Of a DNA stretch of 64,000 nucleotides, positions 51,156-60,167 are shown in pieces. Each line of letters opens with the position of its first letter. Within the stretch, counting starts at the first letter, position 1. The notes below the pieces were generated by a model. That model had not been told where the DNA came from. It searched no databases and saw only the letters and a list, made by a program, of their open reading frames with translations. Source of the DNA: Rathayibacter sp. VKM Ac-2804 (GTDB taxonomy: Bacteria; Actinomycetota; Actinomycetes; Actinomycetales; Microbacteriaceae). A program made the position numbers and the translations under genes. The stretch is taken from contig NZ_CP047420.1 in assembly GCF_009866655.1 (NCBI RefSeq), positions 3,038,001 through 3,102,000 on the forward strand. The letters are read 5' to 3'.

Positions 51156-52613
51156 GTGACTTTCTCCGACCTCAAGATCGACGACGACATCGTCGCCGCA
51201 CTCGCCGCCAAGGGCATCCTCGAGCCGTTCCCGATCCAGGAGCAGACCATCCCGCTGGCCCTGCAGAAGCAGGACATCATCGGGCAGGCCAAGACCGGCA
51301 CCGGCAAGACCTTCGGCTTCGGCCTCCCCCTCATCCAGGCCCTCGGCAATGACCCCGAGCCCGGCGTCAAGGCGCTGATCGTGGTGCCGACCCGCGAGCT
51401 CGCCGTGCAGGTCACCGAGGACATCGAGCTCGCCGCCTCCAACCGGCCGACCAAGATCGTCTCCATCTACGGCGGCAAGGCCTACGAGGGGCAGATCGAG
51501 CAGCTCAAGGCCGGCGCGCAGATCGTCGTCGGCACCCCGGGCCGCCTGCTCGACCTCGCCGGTCAGCGCCTGCTCTCGCTCGCGAGCGTGCAGACGATGG
51601 TGCTCGACGAGGCCGACAAGATGCTCGACCTCGGCTTCCTCTCCGACATCGAGAAGCTCTTCGCGCAGACCCCGGCCACCCGCCACACCATGCTCTTCTC
51701 GGCGACGATGCCCGGCGCGATCGTCGCGCTGGCCCGCCGCTTCATGAACAAGCCGATCCACATCCGCGCGACCGACCCCGACGAGGGCATCACGCAGGCG
51801 AACATCAAGCACATCGTCTACCGGGCGCACTCGCTCGACAAGGACGAGGTCATCGCGCGCATCCTGCAGGCCGAGGGTCGCGGCAAGACCGTCATCTTCA
51901 CCCGCACCAAGCGCGCGGCCGCCCGCATCGTCGAGGAGCTGAACGACCGCGGCTTCAACGCCGCCGCCGTGCACGGCGACCTCAACCAGGAGCAGCGCGA
52001 GCGCGCGATGGCCGCGTTCAAGGCAGGCAAGAAGGACATCCTGATCGCGACCGACGTCGCGGCGCGCGGCATCGACGTCAACGACGTCACCCACGTGATC
52101 AACCACACCATCCCGGACGACGACCAGACCTACCTGCACCGCGTCGGCCGCACCGGTCGCGCCGGCAAGACCGGCATCGCCGTGACCTTCGTCGACTGGG
52201 AGGACCTGCACAAGTGGGCCCTCATCAACCGCGCGCTCGAGTTCGGCCAGCCCGACCCCGTCGAGACGTACTCCTCGTCGCCGCACCTCTACGAGGACCT
52301 CGCCATCCCCGCCGGGACGAAGGGGCGGCTGAAGCCGACCCCCATGCCCGCCGAGGCGAAGGCGGACGCGCGCCCCGAGCGCTCGACCCGTCAGCGTGAG
52401 CCGCGGGAGCCGCGCGAGGGCGGCCGCGAGCCGCGCCGCCGCAACCGCGGCGGTGACTCCGCCGAGTCCTCCCCCGCCACCGCCGAGACCGAGTCGGTGC
52501 CCGCCGGCCAGGCGCCCTCGAGCGAGAGCAAGGAGCACCACGACGGCAACAGCGAGCCCCGCCGCCGCACCCGCCAGCGCCGCCGCAGCCCCCGCCCGGA
52601 CGGCTCCGCGTAG
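51156..52613 (+). CDS. DEAD-box RNA helicase (RhlE-like)
   Basis: A 485-residue helicase. Motifs: Q-motif FPIQEQTIPLAL, I AKTGTGKT, Ia PTRELAVQ, Ib TPGRLLDL, II DEAD, III SAT, IV VIFTRTKRAA, V ATDVAARGID, VI HRVGRTGRAG. A tail of about 100 residues rich in Arg, Glu, Pro and Ser probably binds RNA. Such proteins remodel RNA in ribosome assembly and cold adaptation. I take GTG at 51156 (VTFSDL, the usual family start); an in-frame GTG at 51123 with AGGGG upstream is possible. A 5' leader of 80-100 bases is likely. Confidence 0.93.
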   Translation: MTFSDLKIDDDIVAALAAKGILEPFPIQEQTIPLALQKQDIIGQAKTGTGKTFGFGLPLIQALGNDPEPGVKALIVVPTRELAVQVTEDIELAASNRPTKIVSIYGGKAYEGQIEQLKAGAQIVVGTPGRLLDLAGQRLLSLASVQTMVLDEADKMLDLGFLSDIEKLFAQTPATRHTMLFSATMPGAIVALARRFMNKPIHIRATDPDEGITQANIKHIVYRAHSLDKDEVIARILQAEGRGKTVIFTRTKRAAARIVEELNDRGFNAAAVHGDLNQEQRERAMAAFKAGKKDILIATDVAARGIDVNDVTHVINHTIPDDDQTYLHRVGRTGRAGKTGIAVTFVDWEDLHKWALINRALEFGQPDPVETYSSSPHLYEDLAIPAGTKGRLKPTPMPAEAKADARPERSTRQREPREPREGGREPRRRNRGGDSAESSPATAETESVPAGQAPSSESKEHHDGNSEPRRRTRQRRRSPRPDGSA

Positions 52614-52627
52614 GCCTTCGCCCCCAG

Positions 52628-52710
52628 GTCTCGAGACGTCCGCTCCCCGGGCTGCTCGATCAGCAGGAGAGACCTGCTGGTCGAGGAGCTCCGCAGGAGC
52701 GTCTCGAGAC
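52628..52710. repeat. Tail-to-tail dispersed repeats forming a long hairpin
   Basis: A forward unit (52628-52664) and a reverse unit (52671-52710) separated by only about 6 bases. Together they could fold into a stem of about 35 bp between the convergent rhlE and PHP genes and may act as a terminator. Confidence 0.75.
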
Positions 52711-52735
52711 CCGCCCGCCGTACCGACGGCGCGGC

Positions 52736-53587
52736 TCAGATCACGCGCGCCGCCCCGCGGATGGCGTCGACCGTCGCGCGGGCGGTCGTGTTCTCGCCGA
52801 GCCGGTTCGGCTTGCCCGTGCCGTGGTAGTCGCTCGACCCGGTCGTGACCAGGGAGTAGCGCGCCGCCAGCTCGCGCAGCCGCCGCTTGCCCTCGCCGGT
52901 GTTCTCGCGGTGCTCGACCTCGAGTCCGAAGAGCCCGGCGTCGACGAGATCCGGCAGCAGCGACTCGATCACGATGCCGCGGGTGCTCGTCGCCGGGTGG
53001 GCGATCACGGGGACGCCGCCCGCGGCTCGCACGAGCCGCACGGCCTCGACCGGGTCCGGTGCGTAGTGCGGCTGGAAGTAGCCGCCGCGCCAGTCGAGGA
53101 TCCCCGCGAACGCCGCCGAGCGGTCGGTCGCGAGTCCGCGGGCGACGAGCGCGTCGGCGATGTGCGGCCGCCCGATCGTCGTGCCGGGGCTGGTCTGCGC
53201 GAGGACGTCCTCCCAGGTGAGGTCGTAGTCGGCCGCGATCGCCGTGACGATCGCCTGCGCGCGGTGCGAGCGCTCCGAGCGGATCCGCGACGTCTCGGCG
53301 GCCAGACCCGGATCGGCCGGATCGGGCAGGTACGCGAGCACGTGCACGCTCGCCCAGCCGACACGGGAGGACAGCTCCATGCCGGTGAGCAGGTCGATCC
53401 CCGCGTCGCCGGCCGCGGCGATCGCCGCCTCCCAGCCGCGGGTCGTGTCGTGGTCGGTGAGCGCGACGCCGTCGAGACCGGCCGCGGCCGCCGCTCGGAC
53501 GAGGACCTCGGGCGGCTCGGTCCCGTCGGAGACGAGCGAGTGGGTGTGGAGGTCGTACCCGCCTCCGGGGACATGCATGGTCGCCAT
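52736..53587 (-). CDS. PHP-domain phosphoesterase
   Basis: A 283-residue PHP (polymerase and histidinol phosphatase) fold enzyme: DLHTHSLVSDGTEPP (His-x-His metal ligands), GVALTDHDTTRGW (Asp/His), LLTGMELSSR (Glu), GVPVIAHPATSTRG, and VTTGSSDYHGTGKPN near the end. Homologues such as YciV/RnaAM are 5'-3' exonucleases or 3',5'-nucleotide bisphosphatases. That function is likely but not proven. The start is ATG at 53587, or ATG at 53578 three codons later. Confidence 0.88.
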   Translation of the reverse strand: MATMHVPGGGYDLHTHSLVSDGTEPPEVLVRAAAAAGLDGVALTDHDTTRGWEAAIAAAGDAGIDLLTGMELSSRVGWASVHVLAYLPDPADPGLAAETSRIRSERSHRAQAIVTAIAADYDLTWEDVLAQTSPGTTIGRPHIADALVARGLATDRSAAFAGILDWRGGYFQPHYAPDPVEAVRLVRAAGGVPVIAHPATSTRGIVIESLLPDLVDAGLFGLEVEHRENTGEGKRRLRELAARYSLVTTGSSDYHGTGKPNRLGENTTARATVDAIRGAARVI

Positions 53588-53641
53588 CGTAGACGCGCGT
53601 CCTGCGGACTCCCCGGGATCGATGCCCTAGCCTGAGCCGGG

Positions 53642-54664
53642 ATGGGGACACGACTGGTCAAGTTCGCGGTGGCGCTCGCAGTGGCGCTCGTGCTGCTGGT
53701 GGTCGCGGCACCCGGCTTCTTCGGCATCGCCGGTCAGACGCCCTTCGCGCAGCTGGTCTCCTTCCGCTCGGCCACGGCCCTCGCCGCGGTCGCCGGAGCG
53801 GTGGTCCTCGTCGTCGTCGCCGTGCTCGTCGAGCCGGTGCGCCGGCTCGCCCTCGTCCTGAGCGCGATCGGGGTCGCCTTCGCGCTCGTCCTCGGCGGCC
53901 TGCAGGCGGTCCGCGGGAGCGACTCCGCCCCGCCGCGCGCGCACCGCCTCGGCGATCTGCGCGTCCTGAGCTGGAACCTCCTGCACGACGGCGTGCCCGC
54001 CGAGATGGTCGCAGCGCTCGCGAACGCGAACGCCAGCGACGCCGTCGCCCTGCTCGAGGTGTCCCAGGAGCGCGCCCAGCAGGTCGTCGACGTCCTCGCG
54101 GCCGCCGGCCGGCCGATGACGCTGCACCTGGTCGCGGGCACGGGCCCCGCCGACGGCACGGCGCTCCTGCTCTCGCCGTCCCTCGGCGGCTACTCCGTCG
54201 ACGCCGCGAGCACGCCCACCGCGACCAGCCCCTCCCTCGTCGCCCGCCCGGACACGGCGGAGCGCCCGGTGATCGCCGCCGTGCACACCACCGCTCCCCT
54301 GCCCGCGCAGACGACCGAGTGGCGCAGCGACCTCGCGCGCCTGGCCGATCTCTGCACCGCCGAGGAGGACCTGGTCGTCCTGGGCGACCTCAACTCGACG
54401 CTCGACCACTGGTCGGCGCTCCCCGGCGACTCCGATCTCGGCGGCTGCGCCGACGCCGGGCGACTCGCGAACGCCGCCGCCGTCGGCACCTGGCCGACGA
54501 GCCTCCCGACGGGCCTCGCCGCTCCGATCGACCACGTGCTGTTCTCCGGCCGCTGGGACGTCTCCGGCTTCGACGTGCTCAACGACCAGGACGAGGCCGG
54601 CAGCGACCACCGACCGGTGATCGCTCAGCTCTCCGTCCGCGGGATGGTCAAGGAGTCCTCCTGA
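53642..54664 (+). CDS. Endonuclease/exonuclease/phosphatase (EEP) family membrane protein
   Basis: A 340-residue protein with three membrane helices (about 6-30, 41-63, 68-90) and an extracytoplasmic EEP domain. Motifs: VLSWNLLHDG (Asn), VALLEVSQER (Glu), VVLGDLNST (Asp-x-Asn) and SDHRPVIAQL (terminal Asp-His). The fold includes DNases and phospholipid or inositol phosphatases; outside the membrane, a nuclease or lipid-phosphate role is possible. The start is ATG at 53642, divergent from the PHP gene. Confidence 0.87.
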   Translation: MGTRLVKFAVALAVALVLLVVAAPGFFGIAGQTPFAQLVSFRSATALAAVAGAVVLVVVAVLVEPVRRLALVLSAIGVAFALVLGGLQAVRGSDSAPPRAHRLGDLRVLSWNLLHDGVPAEMVAALANANASDAVALLEVSQERAQQVVDVLAAAGRPMTLHLVAGTGPADGTALLLSPSLGGYSVDAASTPTATSPSLVARPDTAERPVIAAVHTTAPLPAQTTEWRSDLARLADLCTAEEDLVVLGDLNSTLDHWSALPGDSDLGGCADAGRLANAAAVGTWPTSLPTGLAAPIDHVLFSGRWDVSGFDVLNDQDEAGSDHRPVIAQLSVRGMVKESS

Positions 54665-54710
54665 TCGTGCTCTCGACCGCCGCTCGCGGCGGGAGGAGGA
54701 GAATGGGGGG

Positions 54711-56237
54711 ATGACGAACACGGACGAGCAGACCTCCACCGCGGCACCGGAGACCGTCGCCGCCGCCCCGACGCCGCGCGCGACGACCAACCGCTCCACG
54801 ACGCCCGGCTCCGACCGGTTCCGCGACTTCATCGCGTCCGGCTGGGCCGACCGCGAGGAGGCGCTGCCCGCGCCGCGCGAGCAGGCCGCCTTCGCCGCGG
54901 GCCGCCGCGAGCGCCTCTCCGCTCTGCACACCGGCGTCCGGCTGATCGTCCCCGCCGGGCGGCTGAAGCAGCGCGCCAACGACACCGACTACCCGTTCCG
55001 CGCGCACTCCGCCTTCACCTGGCTGACCGGCTGGGGCTCCGACTCGGAGCCGGGCGCCGTCCTGGTGCTCGAGCCCGCGGGCGAGGGCCACAGCGCGACG
55101 CTGTACTTCCGCGAGCGCGCCGGTCGCGACTCCGACGAGTTCTACGCGAACTCCGAGATCGGCGAGTTCTGGATCGGCCCGCGGCCCTCCCTCGCCCAGG
55201 TCGCGAGCGACCTCGGCCTCGAGACCCGGGGCATCGCGGAGCTCGACGCCGTCCTCGACGCGGCGGGCGCCCCGGTCGCGGTCCTGCGCGAGGCCGACCC
55301 GCTGGTCACCGCGCGCCTCGACGCGCGCGCGAGCGACGCGGAGGGCGACGCGGAGGGCGACGCGGCCGATCGCGACGCCGCTCTCGAGCGCGACGTCTCC
55401 GAGCTGCGCCTGGTCAAGGACGAGTACGAGATCGCCGAGCTGCGCGCCGCCGTCGACGCCACCGCCCGCGGCTTCGAGGACGTCCTGGCCGACCTGCCCC
55501 GCATCGTCCGGCACGAGCGCGGCGAGCGCCTCATCGAGGGCGTCTTCAACGGCCGCGCCCGCGCCGACGGCAACGCGGTCGGCTACGACACGATCGCCGC
55601 GGCCGGCGCGCACGCCTGCATCCTGCACTGGACCCGCAACGACGGGCCGGTGCGCCCCGGCGACCTGGTCCTCCTCGACGCCGGCGTGGAGCAGGAGAGC
55701 TACTACACCGCCGACATCACCCGGACCTTCCCCGTGGACGGCCGGTACACCGAGGCGCAGCGCCGCGTGCACGAGACGGTGCGGGAGGCGGCCGACGCCG
55801 CGTTCGCGATCGTCCGCCCCGGCATCCGCTTCCGCGAGGTGCACGCCGCCGCGATGGCCGTCATCGCCCGGCGCACCGCCGAGTGGGGACTGCTGCCGGT
55901 GAGCGCAGAGGAGGCGCTCGAGGCGGACAACCAGCAGCACCGCCGCTACATGGTGCACGGCACCAGCCACCACCTGGGTCTCGACGTGCACGACTGCGCG
56001 AAGGCCCGCCGCGAGATGTACCTGGACGGGATCGTCGAGGCCGGCATGGTCTTCACGATCGAGCCCGGGCTCTACTTCCAGCCCGACGATCTGACCGTCC
56101 CTGCGGAGCTGCGTGGCATCGGCGTCCGGATCGAGGACGACGTGCTGGTCACGGGGGACGGCGCCGAGAACCTCTCGGCCGGGATCCCCCGCTCGGCCGA
56201 CGACATCGAGGCGTGGATGGCGCGGCTGGCCGGCTGA
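54711..56237 (+). CDS. Aminopeptidase P family (Xaa-Pro) metallopeptidase
   Basis: A 508-residue M24B enzyme that removes an N-terminal residue before proline. It has a polar N-terminal extension of about 30 residues. The N domain has DYPFRAHSAFTWLTGW; the pita-bread domain carries the five metal ligands: LLDAGVEQESYYTADITRTF (two Asp), GTSHHLGLDVHD (His), TIEPGLYF (Glu) and GVRIEDDVLV (Glu). An acidic Asp-Ala-Glu-Gly tandem (about 209-220), encoded by a 12-base direct repeat, enlarges the linker. The start is ATG at 54711, with AGGAGG upstream. Confidence 0.93.
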   Translation: MTNTDEQTSTAAPETVAAAPTPRATTNRSTTPGSDRFRDFIASGWADREEALPAPREQAAFAAGRRERLSALHTGVRLIVPAGRLKQRANDTDYPFRAHSAFTWLTGWGSDSEPGAVLVLEPAGEGHSATLYFRERAGRDSDEFYANSEIGEFWIGPRPSLAQVASDLGLETRGIAELDAVLDAAGAPVAVLREADPLVTARLDARASDAEGDAEGDAADRDAALERDVSELRLVKDEYEIAELRAAVDATARGFEDVLADLPRIVRHERGERLIEGVFNGRARADGNAVGYDTIAAAGAHACILHWTRNDGPVRPGDLVLLDAGVEQESYYTADITRTFPVDGRYTEAQRRVHETVREAADAAFAIVRPGIRFREVHAAAMAVIARRTAEWGLLPVSAEEALEADNQQHRRYMVHGTSHHLGLDVHDCAKARREMYLDGIVEAGMVFTIEPGLYFQPDDLTVPAELRGIGVRIEDDVLVTGDGAENLSAGIPRSADDIEAWMARLAG

Positions 56238-56271
56238 GCTCCGCGCGACGACGGTGCGGGGGCGTCGGCGC

Positions 56272-57024
56272 TCAGGCGGCGACGGCCTCGACCGACGTGC
56301 GCTGGGCGGTGGCGCGCGCGAGTCCCTCGAGCAGGACGGCGAGCTGCCCGGCGGGCGCCGCCGGGTCCTCCGGGTGCCACTGCACCCCGACGATCGGCGC
56401 GTCGCGGTGCTCCAGCGCCTCGACGACGCCGTCCTCCGCCCGGGCGACGACCCGGAGGCCGGGAGCGAGCGCGTCGACCGCCTGGTGGTGCGCGCTCTGC
56501 ACGGCGAGCGCCTCCGCGCCGAAGAGGCCGCCGAGGGCCGAGTCCGCGGCGAGCACCACGTCGTGGCGGTGCATGCGCTCGTGCACCGGCGCATCGGCGT
56601 TGAGGTGCGCGGCCTCCGGGCCGAGGTCGGGGACGAGCGTGCCGCCGAGGGCGACGTTGACGATCTGGAGGCCGCGGCAGATGCCGAGCAGCGGCGTGCG
56701 GCGGGTCAGGGCCCGGCGGACCAGCGCGATCTGGGCGGCGTCGGCCTGCTCCGCGTGCGGACCCTCGCCGGCGTAGCCGCGGGCGACGCCGTAGCGCTCG
56801 GGGGCGATGTCCTCGCCGCCGGCCAGCACGATCGCGTCGGCGCCGAGCGTCTGCTCGAGCAGCGCCGCTGTGCCGAGGTCCTCCGCGGCGAAGCGCTCCG
56901 CCTCCCAGCCCAGCTCGCGGGCGAGACCGAGGATGCGTCCGTTCAGCATCTGCACGTAGGCGTGGTACTCGTCGCGACCGGGGCGCGTCGAAGCGACTTC
57001 GACGATGGCGAGCGTTCCTGGCAT
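56272..57024 (-). CDS. Class I glutamine amidotransferase-like (gamma-glutamyl-GABA hydrolase family, PuuD-like)
   Basis: A 250-residue Triad GATase fold: LAGGEDIAPERYG, nucleophile Cys in LLGICRGLQIVNVALGG, SAHHQAVD, and the His-Glu pair in VGVQWHPEDP. The peptidase C26/PuuD group cleaves gamma-glutamyl amides in polyamine breakdown; other roles are possible. There is no synthetase gene nearby, as PuuD would need. The start I prefer is ATG at 57024; GTG at 57084 would add 20 residues of Pro/Arg-rich sequence. Confidence 0.87.
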   Translation of the reverse strand: MPGTLAIVEVASTRPGRDEYHAYVQMLNGRILGLARELGWEAERFAAEDLGTAALLEQTLGADAIVLAGGEDIAPERYGVARGYAGEGPHAEQADAAQIALVRRALTRRTPLLGICRGLQIVNVALGGTLVPDLGPEAAHLNADAPVHERMHRHDVVLAADSALGGLFGAEALAVQSAHHQAVDALAPGLRVVARAEDGVVEALEHRDAPIVGVQWHPEDPAAPAGQLAVLLEGLARATAQRTSVEAVAA

Positions 57025-57104
57025 GCCTCCATCCTGGGCACGGGCGCGCGGCGGGTCGAGCGGCGACGACACGGGCGGTAACACTGGGCCCGTACGATCA
57101 CGGA

Positions 57105-57884
57105 GTGACCTCGCCGACCCCGTCCCTCCCGGAGCGTCTGCACCGCTCCCGGGCCGACGTCTCCGTGCTCGCGGGCACCACCTCCGAGCGGCAGGTGCGA
57201 CCGCTCCGCGAGGCGATCGAGGCGGCGGCCGAGCACGACGACGACGCCGCCGCGCTGCTCGACGCCGTCGAGGCCCAGACGGCGCTGCTCGAGCGCGCCG
57301 AGACGCAGCTGAGCGCGCTGGAGCGCTCGGTGCGCGACGACCTCGACCGCGCGGCCACCCTGACCGACGTCCGGACCACGGCTCAGCTCGCCTCCGCCGC
57401 CGATGTCGCGACCGCCTGCGCCGCCGCGACCGCCCTGCTGCTCAGCGTCGACGACGCCCGCGCCTCGGACGTCCGGCACGATCCCTCCGCCGTGCTCGCC
57501 CTGCTGCTCGAGGCGGACGCCGCGCTCGACGCCGTGGTCGCCGGCTACCGCGATCCCCGCGCGCAGGCCGAGCGGCAGCTGCTCCTGGTCGAGGGCGCGC
57601 GCACGGTCGCCCTGCTCGGGGCGGATGCGGTCGCCCTGCTGGCCGCCGTCCACGGGGACCGGGTGAGCGCCGCGCCGCGCATCCTCGCGGACGAGACCCG
57701 CGCCCAGCTGGACGCGGCTCTGCGCCTCGCTGCCGCCGACCCGTCGGCGGCGCTCGAGCAGGCGCGGGCCGCCGACGACCGCGCCCGCTCGGCACTCGAC
57801 GAGGCGCTGCTCGACCTCGACGGCCCCGGGGCGCCGTCCGCGGATCCGCTCGCGGCCGCGCCCGGCGAGCTCCCCGCCGCCTGA
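57105..57884 (+). CDS. Ala-rich helical protein, unknown function
   Basis: A 259-residue protein I cannot place. It is 25-30 percent Ala, strongly helical, with coiled-coil-like spacing (ERAETQLSALERSVRDDLDRA) and no cysteine-rich site, signal peptide or membrane helix. The C-terminal 25 residues are Pro/Ala-rich. The start is GTG at 57105. Codon use is normal. It precedes the arginase-family gene by 58 bases and may be co-transcribed with it. Confidence 0.7.
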   Translation: MTSPTPSLPERLHRSRADVSVLAGTTSERQVRPLREAIEAAAEHDDDAAALLDAVEAQTALLERAETQLSALERSVRDDLDRAATLTDVRTTAQLASAADVATACAAATALLLSVDDARASDVRHDPSAVLALLLEADAALDAVVAGYRDPRAQAERQLLLVEGARTVALLGADAVALLAAVHGDRVSAAPRILADETRAQLDAALRLAAADPSAALEQARAADDRARSALDEALLDLDGPGAPSADPLAAAPGELPAA

Positions 57885-57942
57885 TCCGCGCGGGCGGCGC
57901 ACCCGCCTCCGCACCTCGGAGCCGCGTGCCATAGTGAGGGAC

Positions 57943-58776
57943 ATGGCGTCCTTCCTCGTTGTCCCGCAGTGGCAGGGGTCCGCGTCGACGCGGGCCATGC
58001 GCCTGGTCGACGGAGCCGAGGCGATCCGCGGCGATCTGCCCTCCTCCGCCACCGTCGTCGTCGACGTCCCCGCCGAAGCGGGCGATGCTCAGGACACGGG
58101 AGTCCGCCGCTACGCGTCCGTCGCAGTGACCGCCGAGCGGGTCCGCGAGGCGCTGGCGGGCCGGCCGGGACCGATCGTGACGATCGGCGGCGACTGCGGG
58201 GTGGAGTTCGCGGCGATCGGGCACGCGGTCCTCAGCTCGTCCGAGCCCGTCGCCCTGGTCTGGTTCGACGCGCATCCGGATGCGAACACTCCGGAGACCT
58301 CGCCCAGCGGCGCGTTCTGCGGCATGGTGCTCTCGGCCGTCCTCGGCCGCGGCGTCGGACTGCTCAGCGCGTCCGCCGCGGACCGCATCGCCGACGAGCA
58401 CGTCGTCCTCGCGGGCGTCCGCGCCTCGGACCCGGGCGAGCTCGAGGGACTGCTCGAGCGCGGGGCGACCCACCTCGGTGTCGACGCGCTCGATCCGGAG
58501 GCGCTCGTCGCCGCCGTCGAGGCGACCGGCGCGGGCTCGGTCTACGTGCACATCGACCTCGACGTCCTCGACCCGGCCGAGGTCGCCGGTCTCTTCGACC
58601 CCGTGCCGTTCGGCGTCCCCGCCTCGCGGCTGGTCGAGTGCCTCGCGGCGCTGCGGGCCCGGTTCCCGCTCGCGGGCGCGGGGCTCACCTCGTTCGCACC
58701 CTCCTCGCCGACCGCCGCGGTCGACGACCTGCCGACGATCCTGCGCCTGGTCGGCGCGACGACCCGCGGAGTCTGA
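57943..58776 (+). CDS. Arginase/ureohydrolase family protein with variant first metal motif
   Basis: A 277-residue ureohydrolase fold. The dimetal sites appear as WFDAHPDANTPE (Asp109, His111, Asp113) and HIDLDVLDP (two Asp). The first motif, GGDHS in arginases, reads GGDCGVE with Cys85 in place of the His ligand. Members with this variant exist in actinobacteria; arginase, agmatinase or formiminoglutamase activity cannot be told apart from this sequence. The start is ATG at 57943 with GAGGG just upstream. Confidence 0.87.
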   Translation: MASFLVVPQWQGSASTRAMRLVDGAEAIRGDLPSSATVVVDVPAEAGDAQDTGVRRYASVAVTAERVREALAGRPGPIVTIGGDCGVEFAAIGHAVLSSSEPVALVWFDAHPDANTPETSPSGAFCGMVLSAVLGRGVGLLSASAADRIADEHVVLAGVRASDPGELEGLLERGATHLGVDALDPEALVAAVEATGAGSVYVHIDLDVLDPAEVAGLFDPVPFGVPASRLVECLAALRARFPLAGAGLTSFAPSSPTAAVDDLPTILRLVGATTRGV

Positions 58777-58905
58777 GCCTCGGCGCTCCCCGGCGTCGGA
58801 CTGCGCCGGCCCGGCCTGAGCGCCGACTCCGAATCGGCGCCCCGCCGCGACCCGGTGTCGGCGGCACCGGGCAAGATGGACGGACGCGACCCGAGCGGAG
58901 GACCG

Positions 58906-59697
58906 ATGAGCGACGACCGGCGACGTGTGCGCACCGAGCGGCGCGGGCACGTGCTCGAGATCGTCCTCGACCGGCCCGAGAAGCGCAACGCAGCCGACTT
59001 CCGGCTCCTCGGCGAGCTGGCCGCCGCGTACGGCGAGCTCGACCGCGATCCGGAGCTGCGCGCGGGCGTGGTCCTCGCCGAGGGCGCGCACTTCACCGCC
59101 GGCCTCGACCTGGCCGACATCGGTCCGCGACTCGGTGGCGACGGCCTCGACTTCGTGCCCGAGGGCGGCCTCGACCCGTGGGCGATCCGCACCCGCCCGG
59201 TGGCCAAGCCCGTCGTGATCGGCCTCCAGGGCACCTGCCTCACCCTCGGCATCGAGCTGGCGCTCGCGAGCGACGTCGTCCTCGCCGAGGAGTCGACCCG
59301 CTTCGGCCAGATCGAGGTCGCCCGGGGCATCCTGCCCTTCGGCGGCGCGAGCCTCCGCTTCCCGCGGGCCGCGGGCTGGGGCGACGCGATGCGCTGGATC
59401 CTCACCGGCGACGAGTTCGACGCCCGCGAGGCGCACCGGATCGGCCTCGTCCAGGAGGTGGTGCCCGACGGCACCGTCGCCGAGGCCGCCCGCGCCCTGG
59501 CCGAGCGGATCGCCGCGCAGGCTCCGCTCGCCGTCCAGGCGGCACTCGCGAGCGCACGGCTCGCCGTCACCTCCTCCGACGCCGAGGCGGCCGCCGCCCT
59601 GCCCGCCGAGCTGGCCAGACTCGCCGCGTCCGACGACGCGCGGATCGGCATGGAGGCCTTCCTCTCCCGGACGCGAGCGGAGTTCACCGGCCGATGA
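58906..59697 (+). CDS. Enoyl-CoA hydratase/isomerase (crotonase) family
   Basis: A 263-residue crotonase-fold enzyme. It has VLDRPEKRNAADFRLL near the start, the first oxyanion loop HFTAGLDLADIG, the second CLTLGIELALASD (the usual GGG is altered), and the helix with GQIEVARGILPFGGASLRFPRA, whose Glu matches the catalytic Glu164. Likely hydrates or isomerises an enoyl-CoA. The start is ATG at 58906 with GCGGAGGA upstream. The downstream RraB-like gene overlaps by four bases (ATGA). Confidence 0.9.
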   Translation: MSDDRRRVRTERRGHVLEIVLDRPEKRNAADFRLLGELAAAYGELDRDPELRAGVVLAEGAHFTAGLDLADIGPRLGGDGLDFVPEGGLDPWAIRTRPVAKPVVIGLQGTCLTLGIELALASDVVLAEESTRFGQIEVARGILPFGGASLRFPRAAGWGDAMRWILTGDEFDAREAHRIGLVQEVVPDGTVAEAARALAERIAAQAPLAVQAALASARLAVTSSDAEAAAALPAELARLAASDDARIGMEAFLSRTRAEFTGR

Positions 59698-60089
59698 GCG
59701 AGCAGGCACCCGCGACCACGTCCCTCCCGACCACCACCGCCCCCGCGGCCCGGCACACCTCCGTCCTCGAGGCCCAGCGCGAGCGCGCGGCGCAGCAGCT
59801 CGAGGTGCGCCTGCGCTACGGCGACCAGGTCTGGGAGCTGCGCGAGGTCGACCACTTCGCCGTCTTCTCCCGCCGCTCCAAGGCGCGCCGGGCGGGCCGC
59901 GCCCTCGTCGCCTCCGGCTTCGAGATCGCGATCTCGCGCCTGCGCCTGCGCCTCGTGCTGGTCGCGAGCCACCACGCCGCGGTGGACGAGGAGGCGACGA
60001 CCGCCTTCCTCCGCCAGGTGATCGAGGTCGTCGAGCGCGAGGGCGGCCGCTACGACGGCTGGCGGGCCGAGATCGTGCCCGCGCACTGA
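59694..60089 (+). CDS. RraB-like (ribonuclease E inhibitor B) domain protein
   Basis: A 131-residue protein. After a Thr/Ala-rich start, residues 35-130 follow the RraB plan: ELREVDHFAVFSRRSKARRAG, ASGFEI, a helix with a Gln/Arg face, and the hallmark GGRYDGWRAEIV at the end. RraB inhibits RNase E in enterobacteria; the actinobacterial version may contact RNase E/G or have another role. Translationally coupled to the crotonase gene. The start is ATG at 59694. Confidence 0.7.
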   Translation: MSEQAPATTSLPTTTAPAARHTSVLEAQRERAAQQLEVRLRYGDQVWELREVDHFAVFSRRSKARRAGRALVASGFEIAISRLRLRLVLVASHHAAVDEEATTAFLRQVIEVVEREGGRYDGWRAEIVPAH

Positions 60090-60167
60090 CGATCCCCTCC
60101 GGGCCGCACGGCGCCGGAGTCCAGGACAGAACGGGCGAACCGCCCCCGAGAACGATCCGGAGAGACC

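Noticed and set aside
52628..52710. A non-coding RNA gene with a long hairpin
   Set aside because: The hairpin is fully explained by two dispersed-repeat units in inverted order between convergent genes.
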